Shown: piece by piece, positions 44,723-52,911 of the stretch
Layout of the letters: every line of letters starts with the position of its first letter
How positions within the stretch are numbered: the stretch's first letter is position 1
Assembly (NCBI GenBank): GCA_030425045.1
Contig: JAUHVL010000011.1
Coordinates: forward strand, 26,836 to 90,835
Origin: a bacterium
GTDB taxonomy: Bacteria > Bdellovibrionota > Bacteriovoracia > Bacteriovoracales > Bacteriovoracaceae
DNA: 64,000 nucleotides
Reading direction: 5' to 3'
Program-made: the position numbers and the translations under genes
The notes under the pieces: model-generated
What the model was told of the DNA's origin: nothing
The model's database searches: none
The model's input: only the letters and a program-made list of their open reading frames with translations

Positions 44723-45799
44723 TTACACTCCTAAGTACAAGTTTTCGATAAAATAACTACTAATTTCATCACTATAAATTTTCATTAGTATATACATGCC
44801 AAAAACGATGGCCACAGTACATTTTAACAAAAGATACTTCTTATCTATTTTCAACATAAGAAAAACAGCGACAGCACAATTTAAGATGGCCACAAAGTAT
44901 CCAATATCAAATAAACGCAAGATGGGAAAAAGAACGAGAGGAAATAAGAGTGCACCAAAGAGTGTACCAAAATAATCGACAACGAGAACTCGCTTTTCCG
45001 CCATATTAGATTTCTCTTTTCCCATACTCATTAAATAAGGAAGTTCGAGACCCGAAAGAAAACCAACAGCGAGAATAAGAAAATGATTAAAAAGAAAAGA
45101 AACAGACTGAATGACACTGCCGTGGTAAGAAAAAACACCAGGAAAGGCCACTTTATGTAAAAAAGCATCAAAAGATAAAATTAATAACGGAGAGAACCCG
45201 CCAATTAAACAAAGAAACAACTCGACGTAAGTTAAACCGAGATATTTATCTTCGAGTTTAAAACGGTTAAATAAAAGTGCTCCTACTCCCATAGACGCAA
45301 TATAAGTTCCTATCGTCAGGTTATAGCGTAAAACACTATTACCCATAATAGCTGATAGTGCTTGGGCCATTAAAAGCTCATAAAGAATACTACAAGCCGC
45401 AACGACAAAGGTTATAAGATATAATGTACTTAAAGACTCTTTCTCATGATAGCCTGTTTTTCTCTTTGGCTCATTTCCTCTTGGTATATTCTTTCTTTCA
45501 ATATGAGCGATATCAAGTGACCTCGCGATTTCATCAAAAACATCATCTAGATCTACGGCCCTATTACAGACATAAATATCCAGAGTAAAATAGTCATGTT
45601 CAGGATAGACGTGCATTGCAAAATGAGATTCTGCTAAAATATAGACAATCGTCACCCCTTGAGGCTCAAATTGGCACTCATACTTTTCAATGACAGTTAA
45701 ACGTTTATCAATAACTGAAGTAATTTTCTTAACAGTAGCATCATCAAGAGTTGAATTTAGCCAAACATCGGCAAAGAAATGTTGAGAACTTACATCCAT
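44723..45799 (-). CDS. S-adenosylmethionine decarboxylase domain fused to a membrane domain
   Basis: A 358-residue protein. Residues 1-105 are a class 1B AdoMet decarboxylase: ILAESHFAMHVYPE holds the pyruvoyl-forming Ser58 after Glu57, with His63 and Cys78 at exactly the spacing (+5, +20) of the proton donor residues in Thermotoga-type enzymes. Residues ~125-350 are about seven membrane segments paralogous to the N-terminal half of the downstream spermidine synthase homologue. Decarboxylated AdoMet made here could be handed directly to that partner. Autocleavage at Ser58 would release the ~57-residue beta chain and leave the alpha chain attached to the membrane domain. Confidence 0.85.
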   Translation of the reverse strand: MDVSSQHFFADVWLNSTLDDATVKKITSVIDKRLTVIEKYECQFEPQGVTIVYILAESHFAMHVYPEHDYFTLDIYVCNRAVDLDDVFDEIARSLDIAHIERKNIPRGNEPKRKTGYHEKESLSTLYLITFVVAACSILYELLMAQALSAIMGNSVLRYNLTIGTYIASMGVGALLFNRFKLEDKYLGLTYVELFLCLIGGFSPLLILSFDAFLHKVAFPGVFSYHGSVIQSVSFLFNHFLILAVGFLSGLELPYLMSMGKEKSNMAEKRVLVVDYFGTLFGALLFPLVLFPILRLFDIGYFVAILNCAVAVFLMLKIDKKYLLLKCTVAIVFGMYILMKIYSDEISSYFIENLYLGV

Positions 45800-45811
45800 G
45801 TATCTAGTCCG

Positions 45812-46942
45812 CTAGTTTTGTCTACGAAACAATTCTATTATATTAGATTTTTGAATAAGGTACACAATAAAGCAAACTATTATTAAATGAGTCAGCTCAT
45901 TAAAAAATGACGGATAAATTGGCCAATTAAAGACTGCCCCTAGATACACTCTTATGGGAGCAATGAGATGAACAAAAAGAATTCGATGTAATCCAAATAT
46001 TAATAAAGAGTTAATTCCAATCCATTTTAAAGGTTTTAAAAATGCCAGGTGGATATTCTTTTGATTGAGCATTGAAAAAAGCATAATCACAAATGAGTTA
46101 ATACCAATAATATTTAATGTTCCAAAAAATGTTTCTGCGAGATCGTGCTCTGTCGCCAATATATCAAAACGATTAAGAGTGAAGGGTTCGCCAAATATAT
46201 TATAGACTCCAATAATGATCACCCCGAAGGCCATAGCAAAAAAATAACGAGCATCTCCCCACTTTTCTTTATGAAAATGAAGATGGCCAAGGAGAAAACC
46301 AATACAGCCTGAGGGAAGAAAATACTCTATTCTCGCATCATATTCAAAATAGGGATGAATATTAAACCTGACAAATCTTTCGAATTGATCACCCCAAATG
46401 AAAATATCAGAAGTACTCCAAGACAGTAATGACAAGATAAAAATAATGATGACACCTTTGATATTAAAAAACTTATACACAGTTGCAATGAGAATAAGAA
46501 TCACCATCCAAGACATTAAAGGATAAAAAGAAATCGCCTCACCAAAAGTCGCAGCAACCAGAAAATTCTCAAAGACAAAGAAAATAAATAGTGAAATAAA
46601 TATTTTAATCTTTTTTGGAAACACACGAATAAAGTCATGATGATCTCTAAAAGATAAATTAAAAGCCGCCAGTGAAAGGTAGACTTGACTAACCCAAGGT
46701 GTAAAAAAGACGAGTAAATGAAAAGCAATAGGGTCCTCGAGCATGATATTTTTTCCAACGAGATCATTATAAAAAGAAAAAACACCACGGTCGTGATCTT
46801 TAAAGTGATCGATAAACCAAATATTCCAATAATAGGCAAAATGTTGAAGTAATGCGAGGCTTACAAAGAAGCCTCGCAATACATCAAGATTAACGTTCCT
46901 TGTTTTTTTGGGGGGGAGAGGATCATCCATGAGTTTACTCAT
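45812..46942 (-). CDS. OpgC/heparan-N-acetyltransferase-like membrane acyltransferase
   Basis: A 376-residue protein with about ten membrane segments. The N-terminal NVNLDVLRGFFVSLALLQHF is the (D/R)-x-x-R-G motif with a His, seen in OpgC and the DUF1624/DUF5009 acyltransferase superfamily. The C-terminus keeps LKWIGINSLLIFGLHRILFV. It likely acylates an extracytoplasmic sugar or peptide; the acceptor is unknown. It starts 3 bp after the giant Cys-rich protein gene and ends 12 bp before the AdoMet decarboxylase fusion, so it belongs to the four-gene operon. Confidence 0.75.
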   Translation of the reverse strand: MSKLMDDPLPPKKTRNVNLDVLRGFFVSLALLQHFAYYWNIWFIDHFKDHDRGVFSFYNDLVGKNIMLEDPIAFHLLVFFTPWVSQVYLSLAAFNLSFRDHHDFIRVFPKKIKIFISLFIFFVFENFLVAATFGEAISFYPLMSWMVILILIATVYKFFNIKGVIIIFILSLLSWSTSDIFIWGDQFERFVRFNIHPYFEYDARIEYFLPSGCIGFLLGHLHFHKEKWGDARYFFAMAFGVIIIGVYNIFGEPFTLNRFDILATEHDLAETFFGTLNIIGINSFVIMLFSMLNQKNIHLAFLKPLKWIGINSLLIFGLHRILFVHLIAPIRVYLGAVFNWPIYPSFFNELTHLIIVCFIVYLIQKSNIIELFRRQN

Positions 46943-46945
46943 TAA

Positions 46946-49900
46946 TTATTGATTATTACCCTTCTTTTTAGTCAGTACTTTATCGTAGTTTCTGATATAA
47001 GCCTTGGTGACGATATCAAAGAGACTATCTTTATCATTAGGCTCGTACTTACCTTTTGGTTGATTATTTCTCGCATTAATTGCTGCTGAGATTTGTCCTT
47101 GAGATTCAGCATCACTTCCAGATAAAGAAGAAGCTCCAACATCAAGACCCAAACCACCATCATCAAGCGAACTAGAACCACTACCAAACTTAGAGTTATT
47201 ATTTCCTAACCCAAGACCAAAGTTTCTGTTCTTTGGCGCAAATGCATTTCTATTAGTTCCACTATTTTTTAATTTTGCGGCGACGTTATTATTGTTAAGT
47301 GAGCTATTACCACTCCCCTTTGCTCCAGCAGCATCATTAGCACCTTCAAAGAAACTTTGCTTTGCTGTACCAAGAGGATTAAAAAATGAATCTACCATCT
47401 TCTTTTGAGCAGCAAGAAGTGTATTTTTTCTCTCTTCATTTCCAGACATTCTTTTATTATAGGCTTCTTGCTCTTCTTTAGAGTCCTCTTTTAACTTTCC
47501 TAGTGCTCTTAAGGAGTTCACAACCCCTTTGGCATCTCCTTGGCTAGTAAGGCCACCAACACCCACTAAACTTTCAAAAGTATTAGAACCTGAACCGAGA
47601 GAAGAGGTATTGATATCAGAGCCGACTAAGCTTGTTGCTAATCCCTTAAACTCGTTAAGACTGACAACCTCACCTTGAAGTTTTTCAATCTCAGCATTGA
47701 TCTCTTTAAGCTCTTCTTCACCAAGTTGATTATTATCACGATATAGTTTCAATCGATCGGCCAAAAGGTTTCTGTACTGAGATTGTAAATCTAATAAACT
47801 TCTATATTCATCACCATTGGTATTAGTAATTCTAAATAGACCAAACTTGATGATACTCGTATAAGTCGCTAGCCCCGGAGGAGGATAACTAATATTACCC
47901 TCTGTTGCTGGTACTGCTTTTGGATAGAGGTAATGATACTTATAAACATAGTTAGCAAATGTATTGATATAGTCAGTTTGGCCAGCGCTAAAGAACTGCT
48001 CATCGATAGCGTACTTTTTAGCGGCAGCGATAATTTTATCTTTCTCAGGTTTTGAAAGATTATAGGTATTTTGAGCTGCTAATTTAGGAGCATATTCTGC
48101 AGTTGCTCTAGCACCGATGACATTTTTAGAAAGGTAACCACTTCCCTGATATCCACTTGGCTTACCTTTTTTAAGATAAGAAAGTGCGTCTTTAAAGCCA
48201 TCTTCAAGGAGAGCGGTATACTCTGGTTGACCAGCAAGAATATCCGATTTGTTCATTCCAACAGGTACCCAAGGGTCGATGATAAAATATAAACTCTCAC
48301 CTTCAGACATTTGCATGACATCATCAAAGTGAGCTTGAACATCTGAAGTACTATGCATCGTACTATGAGTTTTCATAGTCCCAGCAAAATCCTCTGGTGT
48401 TTCTTTAGAAACGAGGAAATGTTTTACACACGCATTTGACGAGGCATGAATATTACATATTTCGTTATAAGGTTGTTTTAAAACTCTTTTGAAATCGGAA
48501 CACTGGCTTTTCTTACCACATTTATAAGACTCTCTTCCTTTCACAAAGCTATCATTTACCGTTGGCGTTTTCGCTTGCCATGCACCTCTCAATGCTCCAA
48601 GTAACCAAAAACCACCTGCACCGGCGAGAGATGTCGCTGCAATGATACCAGTCGCTGCCCAGGCAGAAAGTGTCGAAGCTGTCGCAAAGCCACCTGCGAT
48701 AGCGATTGCACCGGCCGCAAGTAAAGCACCAGCTGCGGCACCTGTTAACATGGCACCTGATTTTAAATCTTTAATTGTAAAACGATAAAGTTCAAAATCT
48801 TTAACTTTAGTTTGATCCCATGGGGCCTGGTTAACCATATAATCATTCGCTTCAACCGTAATATTTAAACTATCTTGGTTTCTCACAAGTGATCTTGCTT
48901 TGAGTTCGGCCATTTTATCGGCCCAAGCATTCATCATTCTTAAGTATTTAATACTTGAAGCGTCTCCTGTTTCAATACTTTTTGATGTTGCTGTATCCGC
49001 AACTTCTTTTTTAGCAAGCTTCTTTTGAAAATCTAGGTGTGCTTGATATTGATCGGGACATGAGTTCTTGAAATAATCTTTAGAAGCTCCATCAAGAAAT
49101 TCAAAACCTTTACTGTCATAACACATACAGGTAAGAATACGATTTGTTTCTTCGAGATCTTGATTAAACTCTCTTCTATTGGCCTGTAAATTCGTAGCAA
49201 TTTTTTTATACTGCTCATGAATCGACATGCCATCTCTTTTCCAATAGTCTTTTACTCCATTTCCAAGAGCAACAAATTCAAATCCAAGTAGTGCCACTTC
49301 TGCTTCAAACATTAAGTTATTTTGTAATTCTTTATAGTAATCATTTCTAAAGTTGATTTTACAGTTTTTAAAATCTGACCCTTCAAAGGTATTATAAACG
49401 GATTTTTGTGCATTAAACGCCGTTTCTCCCGTTTTATCATCGACAGGGTTTACTTCAGGTCCCGAGGGAATACTCGTTCCATCAAAATCATCAATATTAT
49501 CTTTAATGATCGTCAGTGCTTCATCATCAGCTTCTTTTGTCGTCACAAGATCTTTTCTTTCTGAGAGTTCAGCAAGTGTAAAACCCGTATCTGCTTTCAC
49601 GAGAGCATCTAGTGCTTCTTTATCGGAGTCTGGTAACCCTTCATAAAAAGCTAATGTATTATCACCATCTTCTTTAGTCGGGTTGTTATGATTAGCATTA
49701 GTAATTTCATCTGGAATAGGTGTTGTAATCGAAGACGTTACTTTATCAAAAGTTAAATTCTTCAATGCATCTAAAATAATAAGTCCATCTAGCTTTGGCT
49801 CAGTACTTTGAGCATTTGCTTTAGCAATGAAAAGATCGAGTACGAAATTTAAAACAGGAGAAATATTATTTTTGATAAGAAGCATTGGTGGAGCATCTGG

Positions 49901-50920
49901 AATACAACGCCCTCTTTTATTGGGAATAAGACCTTCACAACACTTTAAACCTCTTTTAACTTTACCGCCATTTTGTACACATTGCTTACAAAGAAATTGA
50001 TCCACACATCTATTGTTTTCACAACTACCAGAACAACACTGTGAATCTTGCTTACAACTTTTTTGAGCAGCTCTACACTCACCCATAAAATTAGTATTAA
50101 AATTAACTTTTAAACATTTCCCAGAAGCACAAACAGGATTATCTAGACAACTTCCACCTAACTTAACAGGCTCATAACATCTTTTTACTGGCTCACAACG
50201 ACCAACACCAGCGGCCAACTTTCTTTTTCTTTTTTCTTGTTTTTTCTTTTCTCTGGCTTGAACTTTTTTATCGAGTTCTGAATTTCCACTCATCCCAGCA
50301 AGGGCAAACTCATCATCATCAGACATTTCTTCAAATTGGTTTTCATCAGGCAAAAGACATTTACTAGACTCACAATCAGAATCTTTTTTACATCTAACTC
50401 CATCGTTAAAAACAAAAGCATTACCTTCTCTTTTTTCTTTAGAGCGAAAGCCTCTCGCTTTTCTAACTGGCTCTGGAGCACAAACGAGCCCTGGACAACA
50501 AGACTTTTGATTACAGGCTTGAGTCGAGGCCATACATTGCATGGGAGTTTTTTGAACTTCCGTTAGAGTTGTACTTAAAAGTTTTATCAACTCATCATAT
50601 TTTTGTTGTTCACTTAAGGCCGTATTATTTTCAATTGTCTCAAATCTTTTCTTTAGTTTATCGACTTCTTCGCTTGAGATAAGCTCTTGATCGTAAAAGT
50701 CTCCCACCATTTCCGAGACATAAGGCTTAACAACGGCCATATCAATAACACCGCCATTTTGCTTTTTATGATCATCGAGTAATCTTTTATATTCATCGAT
50801 CATCGCTTGTTTTTCACGATCGGATAATTCCCGATACACAACATTTTCAGCTGCAAACAAGCTCGCCCCAAGAACAATTTGAATTAAGAGAAGTAGTTTT
50901 AATAAGTTTAGCGCTTTCAT
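46946..50920 (-). CDS. giant secreted Cys-rich protein of unknown function
   Basis: A 1324-residue protein. Start at 50920 (MKALNLLKLLLLIQIVLGAS) is set by AGGTGA six bases upstream; an ATG at 50926 abuts the site. After the signal peptide comes a charged helical region (~25-125), then a Cys-rich block (~130-345) with knottin-like spacing (SCKQDSQCCSGSCENNRC; CKKDSDCESSKC; CCPGLVC). A helical middle follows, with a Gly/Ala-rich hydrophobic stretch near residue 730-790 that could be one or two membrane segments, and an Asn/Gly/Ser-rich C-terminus (~1195-1290). No enzyme motif is visible. It is the first gene of an operon with a membrane acyltransferase and two polyamine-type enzymes. Confidence 0.8.
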   Translation of the reverse strand: MKALNLLKLLLLIQIVLGASLFAAENVVYRELSDREKQAMIDEYKRLLDDHKKQNGGVIDMAVVKPYVSEMVGDFYDQELISSEEVDKLKKRFETIENNTALSEQQKYDELIKLLSTTLTEVQKTPMQCMASTQACNQKSCCPGLVCAPEPVRKARGFRSKEKREGNAFVFNDGVRCKKDSDCESSKCLLPDENQFEEMSDDDEFALAGMSGNSELDKKVQAREKKKQEKRKRKLAAGVGRCEPVKRCYEPVKLGGSCLDNPVCASGKCLKVNFNTNFMGECRAAQKSCKQDSQCCSGSCENNRCVDQFLCKQCVQNGGKVKRGLKCCEGLIPNKRGRCIPDAPPMLLIKNNISPVLNFVLDLFIAKANAQSTEPKLDGLIILDALKNLTFDKVTSSITTPIPDEITNANHNNPTKEDGDNTLAFYEGLPDSDKEALDALVKADTGFTLAELSERKDLVTTKEADDEALTIIKDNIDDFDGTSIPSGPEVNPVDDKTGETAFNAQKSVYNTFEGSDFKNCKINFRNDYYKELQNNLMFEAEVALLGFEFVALGNGVKDYWKRDGMSIHEQYKKIATNLQANRREFNQDLEETNRILTCMCYDSKGFEFLDGASKDYFKNSCPDQYQAHLDFQKKLAKKEVADTATSKSIETGDASSIKYLRMMNAWADKMAELKARSLVRNQDSLNITVEANDYMVNQAPWDQTKVKDFELYRFTIKDLKSGAMLTGAAAGALLAAGAIAIAGGFATASTLSAWAATGIIAATSLAGAGGFWLLGALRGAWQAKTPTVNDSFVKGRESYKCGKKSQCSDFKRVLKQPYNEICNIHASSNACVKHFLVSKETPEDFAGTMKTHSTMHSTSDVQAHFDDVMQMSEGESLYFIIDPWVPVGMNKSDILAGQPEYTALLEDGFKDALSYLKKGKPSGYQGSGYLSKNVIGARATAEYAPKLAAQNTYNLSKPEKDKIIAAAKKYAIDEQFFSAGQTDYINTFANYVYKYHYLYPKAVPATEGNISYPPPGLATYTSIIKFGLFRITNTNGDEYRSLLDLQSQYRNLLADRLKLYRDNNQLGEEELKEINAEIEKLQGEVVSLNEFKGLATSLVGSDINTSSLGSGSNTFESLVGVGGLTSQGDAKGVVNSLRALGKLKEDSKEEQEAYNKRMSGNEERKNTLLAAQKKMVDSFFNPLGTAKQSFFEGANDAAGAKGSGNSSLNNNNVAAKLKNSGTNRNAFAPKNRNFGLGLGNNNSKFGSGSSSLDDGGLGLDVGASSLSGSDAESQGQISAAINARNNQPKGKYEPNDKDSLFDIVTKAYIRNYDKVLTKKKGNNQ

Positions 50921-50936
50921 AAGCATTCACCTTTTC

Positions 50937-50955
50937 AGTTGAATTAATTTCAACT
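50937..50955. promoter_or_regulatory. perfect inverted repeat before the giant Cys-rich protein gene
   Basis: AGTTGAA-TTAAT-TTCAACT, a perfect 7-bp inverted repeat with a 5-bp spacer, centred about 25 bp upstream of the start codon. It lies in the likely 5' leader or at the promoter and could be an operator or an RNA hairpin covering the approach to the ribosome site. No regulator is identified. Confidence 0.4.
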
Positions 50956-51092
50956 ATTTACACATATATATATGATAAATTAATTTGGTGATGAGTTGGC
51001 AGAAAAGTCTATGAAATGCCGTTCAATTACAGCAAAATCAATACCTTATAGATATATTACATTAAAATTTGGCGATTTTTACTGCCTATGAT

Positions 51093-51866
51093 CTAGGCCA
51101 ATTTTGCGTTTTTATCAGATAAATTCTCTGTCAGCTTCTCAGGAGAGCGAAATGACTGAGAAAGGTCACAAAAGAGGTTGAATTTGAGGATAAACCAAAT
51201 CGCGGCGACACCGTCTTTCCAACCAATTTTCTTCCCCTCTTTATAGGTTCTCCCATAATAAGAAATGGGAACTTCATAAATTCTAATTTCAGGAACTTTA
51301 GAAATCTTGGCCGTCATTTCAGGCTCAATCCCAAAACGGTCACAAGTGAGAATCATATTTTGAATGATAGGTGTTTTGAAAACTTTATAGCATGTTTCCA
51401 TGTCCGATAGGTTTAAGTTGGTAAACATATTCGACATCAAAGTTAAGAACTGATTTCCTAAAAAGTGCCAAAAGTATAAAACTCTTGCGGTCTCTCCTTT
51501 AAATCGAGATCCATAAACAACATCAGCTTTATTTTTTAATATTGGCTTAAGAAGAACATGATACTCTTCTGGATCATATTCCATATCAGCATCTTGAATA
51601 ATAACAACATCTCCAGAGACTTCTTGAAATCCTCTAGCGAGGGCCGCCCCTTTTCCTTGATTATAAGGCTGGAAAAAGACATTTATTTTTTCGCTCTTTA
51701 ACTCTTTTAATAAACTTGCCGTGTTATCAGTACTACAGTCTTCAACCACAACTAACTCATAGTCTGTAATTTGCTGTAATTTTGCGCATGAATCTTCTAC
51801 TAATTTTAGAAGATCAAGTACTGTTTTTTCTTCGTTAAAAACGGGAATAACTACACTAACTTTCAT
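51093..51866 (-). CDS. glycosyltransferase family 2 (dolichol/polyprenyl-phosphate mannosyltransferase-like)
   Basis: A 257-residue soluble GT-A enzyme. VSVVIPVFNEEKTVLDLL, VVVEDCSTDNTASLL, FFQPYNQGKGAALARGF and IIQDADMEYDPEEY (metal-binding DAD) are the DPM1-like motifs; ISYYGRTYKEGKKIGWKDG is the conserved C-terminal segment. It lacks the membrane anchor of some members. It most likely transfers a sugar to a polyprenyl phosphate carrier. It ends the minus-strand run pseudo-receiver protein, GGDEF protein, GT2. GAAA-rich leader, 17 bp after the GGDEF gene. Confidence 0.9.
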   Translation of the reverse strand: MKVSVVIPVFNEEKTVLDLLKLVEDSCAKLQQITDYELVVVEDCSTDNTASLLKELKSEKINVFFQPYNQGKGAALARGFQEVSGDVVIIQDADMEYDPEEYHVLLKPILKNKADVVYGSRFKGETARVLYFWHFLGNQFLTLMSNMFTNLNLSDMETCYKVFKTPIIQNMILTCDRFGIEPEMTAKISKVPEIRIYEVPISYYGRTYKEGKKIGWKDGVAAIWFILKFNLFCDLSQSFRSPEKLTENLSDKNAKLA

Positions 51867-51883
51867 GATAAATTTCCAAGAGA

Positions 51884-52870
51884 TTAACTAGTCTTTTCTT
51901 CACCAAGAACTGTAGTGTCAAAAATATCATGTGTAAAGCATACCCTACCACGGCCAGTCTTTTTAGCCTGGTACATCATCTGATCAGCGATTTCTAGAAT
52001 ATCTTCACGAGACTTTGCATCTTGAGGGAAACTGGCCACGCCAATGGAGACAGTTAACTTGAATTCCTGAAGATCTTGCGAGCCTGGTCTCTTTACTTCA
52101 AAGGTATGACTCTTAACAGTATTTAGAATTCGATCACCAATTTTTTTGGCAATTTCAGGCCCGGTGTTGGGGATAAGAACCACAAATTCATCTCCTCCAT
52201 AGCGATAAATATAATCACTTTCTCGAACTGCACAATTTAAGAGCGAGGCTAAATCAAAGAGAATTTTTGTACCAACGAGGTGACCATGACCATCATTCAC
52301 ACTTTTAAAATGATCTATATCGATAAACAAAATAGAAAACTTATCACGAATTTGACGGTGCTTTATGAGAGCACTATCGAGGTCTTTATTAAGTTTTCTT
52401 TGATTAAAAAGACCTGTTACATCATCTGTGTAAACAAGCTCTTCCATTTTTTTGTACTGTTTTAACTGCTCATTACTTCGATTTAATGATGTGACCATCT
52501 TTCCAAAGTTTTCAAGTAAAGTTTCAGAGACCTCACCTTTTAATTTAAAAACCCCTGTTACAATTTGTTTTTTACTCTCTCCCATACAAAGGAAAATATA
52601 ATCTTCACCATTAATCTCAATTTGCTTCCACGATTGTTCAGTTTGTTTTTGGAAATCTTTTAGATAATTTTCAATTTCATCAACAGGACAAGACTTTTGG
52701 AAAAAGTTTTTATTATAAAGAATACGATAGAAACTCTTATTCGATTTTCTTTTATCAAATTTAGCACCTGACAAGATGACCACTTCACCATGCCCAAGTG
52801 TTTCGTGAAAGAACCTATTGATTTGATCAAAGAGAAGACGATCACCTTGGAAATGATCAATCTCTGCCAT
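51884..52870 (-). CDS. diguanylate cyclase (GGDEF domain)
   Basis: A 328-residue protein. Residues 1-125 are a partner or sensor region resembling a degenerate GAF-like fold; a short coiled linker leads to the GGDEF domain (~145-315). The active-site loop is intact (YGGDEFVVL, 224-232), DVTGLFNQRKL and DIDHFKSVNDGHGH bind GTP and metal, and the inhibitory I-site RESD (216-219) is present. It should make cyclic di-GMP with product inhibition. It follows the large pseudo-receiver/coiled-coil gene, and a PilZ-type regulator lies elsewhere in the window. Confidence 0.93.
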   Translation of the reverse strand: MAEIDHFQGDRLLFDQINRFFHETLGHGEVVILSGAKFDKRKSNKSFYRILYNKNFFQKSCPVDEIENYLKDFQKQTEQSWKQIEINGEDYIFLCMGESKKQIVTGVFKLKGEVSETLLENFGKMVTSLNRSNEQLKQYKKMEELVYTDDVTGLFNQRKLNKDLDSALIKHRQIRDKFSILFIDIDHFKSVNDGHGHLVGTKILFDLASLLNCAVRESDYIYRYGGDEFVVLIPNTGPEIAKKIGDRILNTVKSHTFEVKRPGSQDLQEFKLTVSIGVASFPQDAKSREDILEIADQMMYQAKKTGRGRVCFTHDIFDTTVLGEEKTS

Positions 52871-52911
52871 TAACTCAATTAAAGAAAGTAATTCACTGTT
52901 TGTTTCTATCT

